From: Euzebya tangerina
GTDB lineage: Bacteria; Actinomycetota; Nitriliruptoria; Euzebyales; Euzebyaceae
DNA: 64,000 bases
Assembly: GCF_003074135.1 (NCBI RefSeq)
Contig: NZ_PPDK01000001.1
Coordinates: 310,001 to 374,000, forward strand
Reading direction: 5' to 3'
Below the pieces are notes generated by a model that was not told the DNA's origin, ran no database searches, and saw only the letters and a list, made by a program, of their open reading frames with translations. A program made the translations under genes and the position numbers. Positions within the stretch are counted from its first letter, which is position 1. Each line of letters begins with the position of its first letter. Below, piece after piece: positions 54,217 through 64,000 of the stretch.

Positions 54217-55326
54217 TTAGCTGGCTTCAGCCGTGGGGGGCACCCACTGCTCGCCCTGTTGCCAGGTCGGCAGTTGGTCGATCTGGGGGACGTGGATCTC
54301 CTGCACCCGGTTGCGGTAGGAGACCAGCGCCTCGGTGCCCCCCTCGAAGACCTTCACGCGGACGTGCTCGGTGTTGTAGGGCTCGCCAGGGTCGTAGCCC
54401 AGCGCCGCGATGGCGAAGGCGCGGATGGGCCCCGAGTGGGTGCACACCATCATCCGTGATCCGGGATGCTCTGATGCCAGCCGGTGGATGCCCTGCCAGA
54501 ACCGCCGCACACACATGGCCGGTGGCTCGAAGTGGAACATGGGGATCTGCAGCCAGTGCTGGATCGGGTCGGCGCCGCCCTGCTGGGTCCGCCAGAACCG
54601 GTCGATCTCGACCAGCCACATCGGGCGGTCCCCGAGCGCGGTCCGCTCGAACTCCTCGAGGGTCGTGTAGTACTGCCGGAAGGCTCCCGTCACATCGCGG
54701 ATGCCATCGGGCGTGGCGACCCCGAAGTTGCGGAACTCCGGCATCGGCGCGGTGTCGACGACCGTGACGTCCTTCTCGAACATCTGCAGGCCGTCGTGCA
54801 GTCCACGGGCCAGGTTCTGAGCGGTCTCCCGTGCCCGGTTGGTGTCGGCGTTGCGGATCACGACCGTCTCGCCGTCCGAGACCCGCTTGGCGATGGTGTG
54901 CCCGTAGGTGTGGGCCTGCCAGTTCCCGGCCGGCGTGAGCCCGGACTCGGTGGAGTATCCCTGGGTCTCACCGTGCCGGATCAGGTAGACGTCGGCGAGG
55001 ATCTGCTTCTTGGCCCGTGGTGGAGCGGAGATCTCCTTGGTCCGGTTATCCTCGGACATGGCCTGCTGCATGCCGAGGCCCACGCGCTCGTGCAAGGGCG
55101 GGAGGGCCTGGGTGACGGGGCCGGTGTCCTGCGCCTGCTTGTCCCGGAAGCGCCGCAGGTACAGCGGGGTGGTGTCATCGCCTGCCTCGTCGCTCGACGG
55201 CGCCGTGGTCTGCCCGTTGCGCCCGGCCCGCTGTCGGGCGTTGTAGTCCGAGAGGTACTTCGGCGGATCGACGCGCTGGGTCGTGGGCCGGGAGGCCGGC
55301 TGCTCGTTCGTGACGTCGCTGCTCAT
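54217..55326 (-). CDS. Histidine phosphatase (phosphoglycerate-mutase-like) with long N-terminal tail
   Basis: A 369-residue protein. Residues ~108-345 are a histidine phosphatase domain, with the phospho-acceptor His in VYLIRHGETQG, the second catalytic His in MVCTHSGPIRAF and Arg in NTNRARETAQ-like ADTNRARETA. The first ~105 residues are polar and charged (Gln, Asp, Arg, Thr) and predicted disordered, an unusual extension for this family. It sits between the ring-cleavage dioxygenases and the phosphotransferase subunits, in step with removal of phosphate from an aryl or aliphatic phosphate. The true substrate is unknown. A 132-base gap separates it from the phosphotransferase gene. Confidence 0.83.
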   Translation of the reverse strand: MSSDVTNEQPASRPTTQRVDPPKYLSDYNARQRAGRNGQTTAPSSDEAGDDTTPLYLRRFRDKQAQDTGPVTQALPPLHERVGLGMQQAMSEDNRTKEISAPPRAKKQILADVYLIRHGETQGYSTESGLTPAGNWQAHTYGHTIAKRVSDGETVVIRNADTNRARETAQNLARGLHDGLQMFEKDVTVVDTAPMPEFRNFGVATPDGIRDVTGAFRQYYTTLEEFERTALGDRPMWLVEIDRFWRTQQGGADPIQHWLQIPMFHFEPPAMCVRRFWQGIHRLASEHPGSRMMVCTHSGPIRAFAIAALGYDPGEPYNTEHVRVKVFEGGTEALVSYRNRVQEIHVPQIDQLPTWQQGEQWVPPTAEAS

Positions 55327-55339
55327 GCCTGCACCGCCC

Positions 55340-56251
55340 TCATGAGTGCACCGTCAGGAAGTTCTGATCGACGACGCCCTCGTAGTAGAAGATCGCCCGA
55401 CCCATCTCCGCCTCGGTCCAGGTGATCGGTTCGCGCTCCGGGTCGGCGAAGTAGCCGCCGGTGTAGACCTCGTTGCGATTGCCGGCCGGGTCGAAGAAGT
55501 ACAGCCCCCAGCCGCGCGTGGCGCCGTGACGCGTCGGACCGGCGTCGATCGTCACGCCGTGGTAGGCGCAGATGTCGGCGGCCCGGCGCAGGTCGTTCCA
55601 GTCATCGACCCAGTAGGCCATGTGGTGGAACCCGCCGTCCGGGCCGGTGACGAAGGCGATGTCGTGGGGCGTGTAGGTCCGCTCGAGGAACGTGGCCAGT
55701 TGGTGGCCGTCGTCGGCCAGGATCTGCTCGGTCAGGCGGAAGCCCAGCACGTCGGTGTAGAACTCGGAGACGCCGTCGACGTCCTCGCACATCAGGAAGA
55801 TGTGGTCCAGGCGAGGCGGGTGGATGCCGGTCAGGCCCTGCGGCTCGGGCGGCGGGTTGTGCAGGGGCAGGGCGTTGCCGATCTGCTCCATCCCGTGGAC
55901 CAGTTCGGTCACATGACCCGAGGGTCCGGTGAACCGGATCGTGGTCCCGCTGCCGGGGCCGAGCTCGCCCTTCTCGAACCGCTTCACGGCGATTCCGGCC
56001 GCCTCGATCTTCGCCCCGAGCTCATCCAGATCCTCCGCGTCCTGGACCTTGAACCCCATGAGCTCGAGGCCGTAGGTCGGCGCGTAGCGGAGGATGAGCG
56101 AGTGGTGCTGCTGCTCGTCCCAGCCCTTCAGGTAGACCGCGTCGTCCTCGCTGGCCGTCTCGATCAGACCCATGACCTCGGTGTAATAGGCCGTCGAGAG
56201 TTCCAGGTCGGGAACACGAACCTCCACGTGGGAGAGTCGAAGGATGCCCAT
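55340..56251 (-). CDS. Catechol 2,3-dioxygenase-like extradiol dioxygenase (second copy)
   Basis: A 303-residue type I extradiol dioxygenase of the VOC superfamily with two tandem VOC modules. It resembles XylE along its whole length: YYTEVMGLIET, YLKGWDEQQHHSLILR, GFKVQDAEDL, HDIAFVTGPDGG, WNDLRRAADI, IDAGPTRHG and IFYYEGVVDQNFLTV. The iron ligands are His150, His210 and Glu261 (GNRNEVYTGG). It cleaves catechol-type rings next to a hydroxyl to give 2-hydroxymuconic semialdehydes. It follows a close paralog by 17 bases. Confidence 0.9.
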   Translation of the reverse strand: MGILRLSHVEVRVPDLELSTAYYTEVMGLIETASEDDAVYLKGWDEQQHHSLILRYAPTYGLELMGFKVQDAEDLDELGAKIEAAGIAVKRFEKGELGPGSGTTIRFTGPSGHVTELVHGMEQIGNALPLHNPPPEPQGLTGIHPPRLDHIFLMCEDVDGVSEFYTDVLGFRLTEQILADDGHQLATFLERTYTPHDIAFVTGPDGGFHHMAYWVDDWNDLRRAADICAYHGVTIDAGPTRHGATRGWGLYFFDPAGNRNEVYTGGYFADPEREPITWTEAEMGRAIFYYEGVVDQNFLTVHS

Positions 56252-56268
56252 GGTGCTATCTCTCCTGC

Positions 56269-57174
56269 CTAGGTGTGGACCGTGACGAAGCGTTCGTTCA
56301 CTTCGCCCTCGTAGTAGAAGACGGCCTGGCCGATGTTGTCCTCGGTCCAGGTGATGGTCGGGAAGTCGGGGTCGGGCCGGTAGCCGCCGGTGAAGACCTC
56401 GTTCCGCGTACCCATCGGGTCGAAGAAGTAGATCGTGTTGCCCCGGGTCACGCCGTGACGGGTCGGCCCGACGTCCACGGCGATGGCGTTGTAGGCCAGG
56501 ATGTCCGCGGCACTCCGGACGTGGTCCCAGTCGTCCAGCCAGAAGGCGAAGTGATGGAGTCCGCCGTTGGTGCCGTTGACCACTGCCAGGTCGTGCGGGG
56601 AGTGCGAGCGCTCCATCCACACGCCGATCTGGTGGCCGTCGCCGCCGACCAGCTGCTCGGTCATCCGGAAGCCGAGGACGTCCATGTAGAACTTCGCTGA
56701 CTCACCCACCTCTTCGGCGTTGATCAGGAGGTGATCCATGCGGGGGGGCGCGATGCCCTGCAGGTTGATCGGGATCTGCGGGTTCACCTTGCCGACACGG
56801 CCGCCGACCTTCTCGACGTCGTGCACCAACTCCATCTCGTGGCCGGACGGGGTCTGGAAGCGGATGGACTCGCCCTGCCCGACCTCCTCCCCCTTGCTGA
56901 CCCGGTCGACGTGGAAGCCGAAGGTCTCGACCGCCCGCTCGAGGTCGTCGAGGTCGTCTTCGCGCTCGACCTTGAAGGAGAACCGGTCCATGCCGACGCG
57001 GGGGTCATACCGGACCGCGAGGGAGTGGTGATCCTCCTCGTCCCAGCACTTGAAGAAGACACGGTCACCGTCCTCCTCGCTGATGTCCATTCCCATGACG
57101 CCGGTGTAGTAGGCCCGGGCGAGGTCAAGGTCCGGGACGGTGATGTCCACGTGGCTCAGTCGGAGGATTCCCAT
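56269..57174 (-). CDS. Catechol 2,3-dioxygenase-like extradiol dioxygenase (first copy)
   Basis: A 301-residue XylE-like dioxygenase, first gene of the operon. Landmarks are FFKCWDEEDHHSLAVR, GFRMTEQLVGGDGHQ, HDLAVVNGTNGGLHHFAFWL, VDVGPTRHGVTRGNTIYFFD and VFYYEGEVNERFVTVHT. Iron ligands are His148, His208 and Glu259. Two adjacent XylE-type enzymes suggest different substrate ranges or a heteromer. Its N-terminal module is more divergent from XylE than that of its neighbour (e.g. FKCW versus YLKGW). The ATG at 57174 aligns with the paralog's start (both MGILRLSHV). A dyad-symmetric site lies upstream. Confidence 0.9.
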   Translation of the reverse strand: MGILRLSHVDITVPDLDLARAYYTGVMGMDISEEDGDRVFFKCWDEEDHHSLAVRYDPRVGMDRFSFKVEREDDLDDLERAVETFGFHVDRVSKGEEVGQGESIRFQTPSGHEMELVHDVEKVGGRVGKVNPQIPINLQGIAPPRMDHLLINAEEVGESAKFYMDVLGFRMTEQLVGGDGHQIGVWMERSHSPHDLAVVNGTNGGLHHFAFWLDDWDHVRSAADILAYNAIAVDVGPTRHGVTRGNTIYFFDPMGTRNEVFTGGYRPDPDFPTITWTEDNIGQAVFYYEGEVNERFVTVHT

Positions 57175-57216
57175 TGGCGTGACGCTATTCGCATGGTTGA
57201 GGCGCACGGAAGGACT

Positions 57217-57238
57217 GTCCCATCTAGCGGGATGGAAT
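57217..57238. promoter_or_regulatory. Dyad CCATC-n6-GATGG upstream of the catechol operon
   Basis: CCATC and GATGG with a TAGCGG centre form an imperfect dyad of about 20 bp (TnCCATC...GATGGnA), 43 bases before the dioxygenase start and 32 before the GNAT start on the other strand. The G/C-containing centre and length resemble operators of IclR-type regulators; an IclR gene is in the window. Confidence 0.45.
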
Positions 57239-57269
57239 TGGCTGGCTCGATAGTCGTACGGTGACCGGC

Positions 57270-57701
57270 ATGGACGAGGTGCGAGAGCTACAGCCCGACG
57301 AGTTCGACCTTGCCGCGCCGGTCTTGTTCGACCTGCGGCCCCAGTTGGGTTCCGAGGACGCGCTGCGGGCTGTGCTTCGGGCTCAGTCGGCCGATGGCTA
57401 TCGCCTCGTGGTCGCCTTGGCGGATGGGACTGCTTATACGGTTGCTGGCTTTCGCATGGGCACGAACCTCGCGTGGGGTCGCTACTGCTATGTCGACGAC
57501 TTCAACACGCTGCCCTCGGTTCGGGGGCGGGGTGGCGGCACGGCCGTCCTGAGCCATGTCATCCAGTTGGCTCGAGACAGGGGGTGTGATGCTCTACACC
57601 TGGACTCGGGTGCCGGTCCTGCCAGGCACGATGCCCACGCGCTCTACCACCGCGTGGGCCTGCGGATCACGTCCCACCACTTCGGGCTCGTCCTGAGCTA
57701 A
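57270..57701 (+). CDS. GNAT-family N-acetyltransferase
   Basis: A 143-residue acetyltransferase of the Gcn5 fold. The acetyl-CoA loop is PSVRGRGGGTAVLSHVIQLA (R-G-R-G-G-G-T), with YVDDFNTLP before it and ALYHRVGLRIT near the end. It is divergent from the catechol operon. The ATG at 57270 is used; a GTG at 57261 is possible. The 3' end overlaps the convergent hydrolase gene by 35 bases. Substrate unknown. Confidence 0.87.
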   Translation: MDEVRELQPDEFDLAAPVLFDLRPQLGSEDALRAVLRAQSADGYRLVVALADGTAYTVAGFRMGTNLAWGRYCYVDDFNTLPSVRGRGGGTAVLSHVIQLARDRGCDALHLDSGAGPARHDAHALYHRVGLRITSHHFGLVLS

Positions 57702-58677
57702 CTGTGGACGACAGACCGGCCAGGAAGTCGGCGGTCTCTGCCGCGATCTGCTGCTGCGCGTTGTCCCGGTTCACGGTCGGTTCGCCGTCGCCGGGCTGCT
57801 CCCCGTAGTCGCCGAAGTAGGCATGCGTGGCACCGGCGACCTCGACGAACACGGCGTCATCGGGCAGGTCGGCCGCGCTGGCCTCGATGTCCTCCGGGGT
57901 GCTGAGGCCGTCCTGCTCGCCGGAGATCGAGATGGTGGGCAGGTCGGCGGTGAACTCGCCGGCAGGGAAGGAAGCCCAGAACACCAGCCCGTCCACGCCG
58001 ACGTCCACGCCCTGGGCGAACTGCGCCGCGGCGACCCCGCCAAGCGAGTGGCCGCCGACGGCCCAGGTATCGATCTCCGGGTGGCTCTGGATGACGGCCG
58101 CCGGCGCACCGATGGCGGTGAACCCGATGGCGAGGGGCTGCTGCACGATCACGACCAGGTGCCCCTCGGCAGCGACCCGGCTGAGGAGCGGGACATATGC
58201 CCGAGCGTCCACCCGTGCGCCGGGCTGGAAGATGAAGCCGGTCTGGGGTTCGCGTTCCTGCGGGGTGAGCGTAATACGGCTGGTGGTCGCCTCGACGCCC
58301 ACCCCGGCCCGGGCGCCCAGATCGAGGAGGTCCGCCGCGGTGGAGGGGAAGGGTCGCAGCCAGATGGTTGCGCCCAGGACGATGACCGAGACCACGACGG
58401 CAGCGGCGACCCGGAGCCAGTGGCCAATCGTTCGTGTGGCGGGGATGGCCCGTTGGCGCGCGCCTCGCCAGACCAGGATCACGCCTACCACGGCCACGAG
58501 GGTCGTGAGCACGAGCAGGGCCGGGTGCGTGGCCGTGAGCACCTCGAACCGCGTCGTAGCGACCACCACCGCGGCCAGGATCCAGACGCCCCCCAGGACG
58601 ACGCCGACCCACGCACGGCCGGTCGGTTCGGCGACCGTGTTCATTGGAGGGTCGGCGTCCAGCTCCATCAGGGCCAT
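57667..58677 (-). CDS. Membrane-anchored alpha/beta hydrolase
   Basis: A 336-residue protein. Three hydrophobic segments (~residues 22-41, 52-69 and 88-106) are followed by an alpha/beta hydrolase domain. The nucleophile is Ser in AVGGHSLGGVAA, the acid probably Asp in SGEQDGLST and the base His in AGATHAYFGDYG. PGARVDARAY is the conserved N-terminal part of the DUF/YdeN-like hydrolase group. It is probably extracytoplasmic. Substrate unknown. An internal ATG at 58644 is an alternative start. Confidence 0.82.
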   Translation of the reverse strand: MALMELDADPPMNTVAEPTGRAWVGVVLGGVWILAAVVVATTRFEVLTATHPALLVLTTLVAVVGVILVWRGARQRAIPATRTIGHWLRVAAAVVVSVIVLGATIWLRPFPSTAADLLDLGARAGVGVEATTSRITLTPQEREPQTGFIFQPGARVDARAYVPLLSRVAAEGHLVVIVQQPLAIGFTAIGAPAAVIQSHPEIDTWAVGGHSLGGVAAAQFAQGVDVGVDGLVFWASFPAGEFTADLPTISISGEQDGLSTPEDIEASAADLPDDAVFVEVAGATHAYFGDYGEQPGDGEPTVNRDNAQQQIAAETADFLAGLSSTVSSGRARSGGT

Positions 58678-58723
58678 CCTCGCAGGCCGTCGGCTGGCCT
58701 ACGCGAGGTGTCGCCCTGGCCGG

Positions 58724-59548
58724 TCAATCGCCTGCCCCCATCCCCAGACGGTCCGCGAACGCCGTGACCGCGTCGACGACCATCGGCCCCGCCACGAGCG
58801 CCGCGTCGTTGTGGCCCGCCCCGTCGACCTCGACGAACTGCGTGGGGCCACCGGCGGCGTCGTGGACCTGACGACTCTGGCCGCGTGGGACGATCCGGTC
58901 GTCGGTGCCCGCGATGACCAGGACCGGTGCCTCGACCGACGGGACGCGCTCCAGGTTGGCAAAGCGATCACGCAGCAGGAGGCCAGTCGGGAGGAAGGGA
59001 AAGTGGACGGCGGCGACATCAGCCAGCGAGGTGAACGGGGAGCGGAGGACCAACGCTGCCGGTGGGTGATCGACCGCCAGGCCGATGGCAACTGCGGCCC
59101 CGAGCGACTCGCCGAAGTAGATGAGACGGTCGGTGTCGACGTCGTGCCGCGACCGCAGGAAGTCATGGGCCGCGAGCGCATCCAGGGCGAGTCCCGCCTC
59201 GCTGGGCGTGCCCGGATTGCCGCCGTACCCCCGGTAGTCGGTGAGCAGCACCCCGAACCCCTCTCGGGCAAGCGCCCGCCCCAGCGCCAGCCGGTTCGCG
59301 CGGTTGCCGGCGTTGCCGTTGAAGATCGCGACCGTTGCGACTGGACCTGCCCCGTCTGCGGGCAGGAACCACGCGTCCAGTGAGAGACCATCCGTGGTGG
59401 TCAGCTCAACCGCTTCGACGAGGTCTGGTGTTGCCGGGACCGCGCGGTCCGGGAGGAAGATGAGTCGTCGCTGGGCCAGCCAGAGGACAGCAGCGACCGC
59501 GATCACCACCCCGAGCACGATCAGGCCGAGACGAAGAAGCCGGTCCAT
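58724..59548 (-). CDS. BEM46-like alpha/beta hydrolase with N-terminal membrane anchor
   Basis: A 274-residue protein. Residues 5-25 are a single transmembrane anchor (LGLIVLGVVIAVAAVLWLAQRR), and the rest is a hydrolase of the BEM46/Abhd13 type. Landmarks are IFNGNAGNRANRL, LLTDYRGYGGNPGTPSE, the nucleophile in FGESLGAAVAI, Asp in VIAGTDDRIVP and His in DGAGHND. Homologs are lipases or thioesterases of unclear physiological role. The ATG at 59548 (MDRLL) is used; an in-frame GTG at 59566 is possible. It is divergent from the MarR-GNAT gene. Confidence 0.85.
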   Translation of the reverse strand: MDRLLRLGLIVLGVVIAVAAVLWLAQRRLIFLPDRAVPATPDLVEAVELTTTDGLSLDAWFLPADGAGPVATVAIFNGNAGNRANRLALGRALAREGFGVLLTDYRGYGGNPGTPSEAGLALDALAAHDFLRSRHDVDTDRLIYFGESLGAAVAIGLAVDHPPAALVLRSPFTSLADVAAVHFPFLPTGLLLRDRFANLERVPSVEAPVLVIAGTDDRIVPRGQSRQVHDAAGGPTQFVEVDGAGHNDAALVAGPMVVDAVTAFADRLGMGAGD

Positions 59549-59578
59549 CAGCGACGATGAAACCACATCGCCGTTCTC

Positions 59579-59590
59579 TGACCTACGTCA
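59579..59590. promoter_or_regulatory. TGAC-CTAC-GTCA inverted repeat before the MarR-GNAT gene
   Basis: Perfect 4-bp arms around CTAC, 15 bases before the MarR-GNAT start and 31 before the hydrolase start on the other strand. It is a short candidate MarR site. Confidence 0.35.
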
Positions 59591-59604
59591 GCTATCTTGA
59601 TGGT

Positions 59605-63548
<3,944 letters not shown>

Positions 63549-63564
63549 GGAGGGGCGAGCGGGA

Positions 63565-63987
63565 TCAGCTGCCCGGCGCCCAGTCCCACTCCTCCGGTGG
63601 GATGTCCTTGACCCGCTGGGAGAACATCCAGTGGTGGCCCTCGACATCGCTGGCGCGGTACGTCAGGTCGCCGTAGAAGGTGTCCTCGATCTCGGCCATG
63701 ATCGTGGCCCCGGCCTCGCGTGTGCGGGCGAAGTGGGCCTGGATGTCGTCGACGTAGGCCACCAGCATCAAGGTCGTGCCGCCGTGGGTTCTCGGGCTCG
63801 ACCGATCGCTGAACGGTGGGCCCAGCATGATCAGGCCGCGCTCACCCACCTCGATCTCGGCGTGATAGGTCACGCCCTCGTGGGCCACTCTGGCAGAGAC
63901 CCGCTCGCGGAAGCCGAAGGTGTCGCACAGCCAGGTGATGGCGGCGTCGACATCGTCGTAGGTAAGCGACGCGATCACCTGCGGCAT
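63565..63987 (-). CDS. VOC-superfamily protein (PhnB/glyoxalase-like)
   Basis: A 140-residue single VOC domain. It has VIASLTYDDVDAAITWLCDTFGF at the start, GGTTLMLVAYVDDIQAHF in the middle and SDVEGHHWMFSQRV at the end. The last motif, with G-H-x-W-x-F, is common in PhnB-like and glyoxalase/bleomycin-resistance proteins. Function cannot be assigned; it is unlike the XylE-type proteins in the window in size. Thirteen bases upstream of the start reach the window edge. Confidence 0.8.
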   Translation of the reverse strand: MPQVIASLTYDDVDAAITWLCDTFGFRERVSARVAHEGVTYHAEIEVGERGLIMLGPPFSDRSSPRTHGGTTLMLVAYVDDIQAHFARTREAGATIMAEIEDTFYGDLTYRASDVEGHHWMFSQRVKDIPPEEWDWAPGS

Positions 63988-64000
63988 GTCAGCAGGCGGG

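Overview
The window looks like chromosomal DNA of a high-GC, free-living aerobic actinobacterium. Codon third positions are strongly G/C, GTG starts are common, and genes are densely packed with 4-bp ATGA/GTGA overlaps. A secreted trypsin-like protease with cell-wall-binding type 2 modules, two-subunit urease structural genes and the regulator mix (TetR, IclR, MerR, MarR) fit Actinobacteria. The Nitriliruptoria/Euzebya type is my best guess, but that is inference only. I saw no rRNA, tRNA, CRISPR array, insertion sequence, phage or replication origin, and no gene-free stretch longer than about 210 bases.

Region 1 (0-12 kb) is a purine-to-ammonia island. It starts with the cut-off N-terminus of a xanthine-dehydrogenase-type FAD subunit and a transglutaminase-like protein on the minus strand. 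The plus strand then carries allantoinase, a fused allantoicase/OHCU decarboxylase, HIU hydrolase, urate oxidase, a DUF6986 aldolase-like protein and urease ureAB-C-F-G-D (no ureE). Together they can turn urate into ureidoglycolate, urea and then ammonia. A BmpA-type nucleoside importer (15.1-20.1 kb, minus strand) is the likely supply line.

Region 2 (11.8-27 kb) is mixed housekeeping: an EEP-fold hydrolase, a flavin oxidoreductase, a KhtTU-like cation antiporter pair, a TetR regulator with its operator, a UspA-like protein, a LigC-type DNA ligase, a VapBC45-like toxin-antitoxin pair and a secreted protease.

Region 3 (27.1-34.2 kb, plus strand) is the most striking part. One tightly coupled operon encodes both subunits of a 2-aminophenol 1,6-dioxygenase-like enzyme, a minimal bacterial microcompartment shell (two BMC-H hexamer proteins and one EutN/CcmL vertex protein), a split PEP-synthase-like pair matching phenylphosphate synthase (an ATP-grasp subunit and a phospho-histidine subunit), a HAD hydrolase and a RidA protein. 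Three 17-bp tandem repeats and a perfect inverted repeat lie just upstream.

Region 4 (34.3-47.2 kb) holds a membrane-anchored molybdopterin enzyme, a UvrA-like ATPase, hydrolases, TetR/IclR/MerR regulators with recognisable palindromes, an aldo/keto reductase, a patatin, ACC deaminase and a transketolase-like enzyme.

Region 5 (47.2-57.2 kb, minus strand) is a second aromatic operon. It has two XylE-like catechol 2,3-dioxygenases, a histidine phosphatase, a second phenylphosphate-synthase-like pair, a Rieske oxygenase, a zinc-ribbon protein, a second HAD hydrolase and a 2-hydroxymuconic-semialdehyde-type dehydrogenase. I infer an aerobic route that phosphorylates a phenolic, oxidises it, removes the phosphate, cleaves the ring by meta cleavage and oxidises the semialdehyde. 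In the Region 3 copy this chemistry appears tied to a protein compartment.

Region 6 (57.2-64 kb) contains an acetyltransferase, two alpha/beta hydrolases, a MarR-GNAT fusion, a GH2 beta-galactosidase and a small VOC protein.
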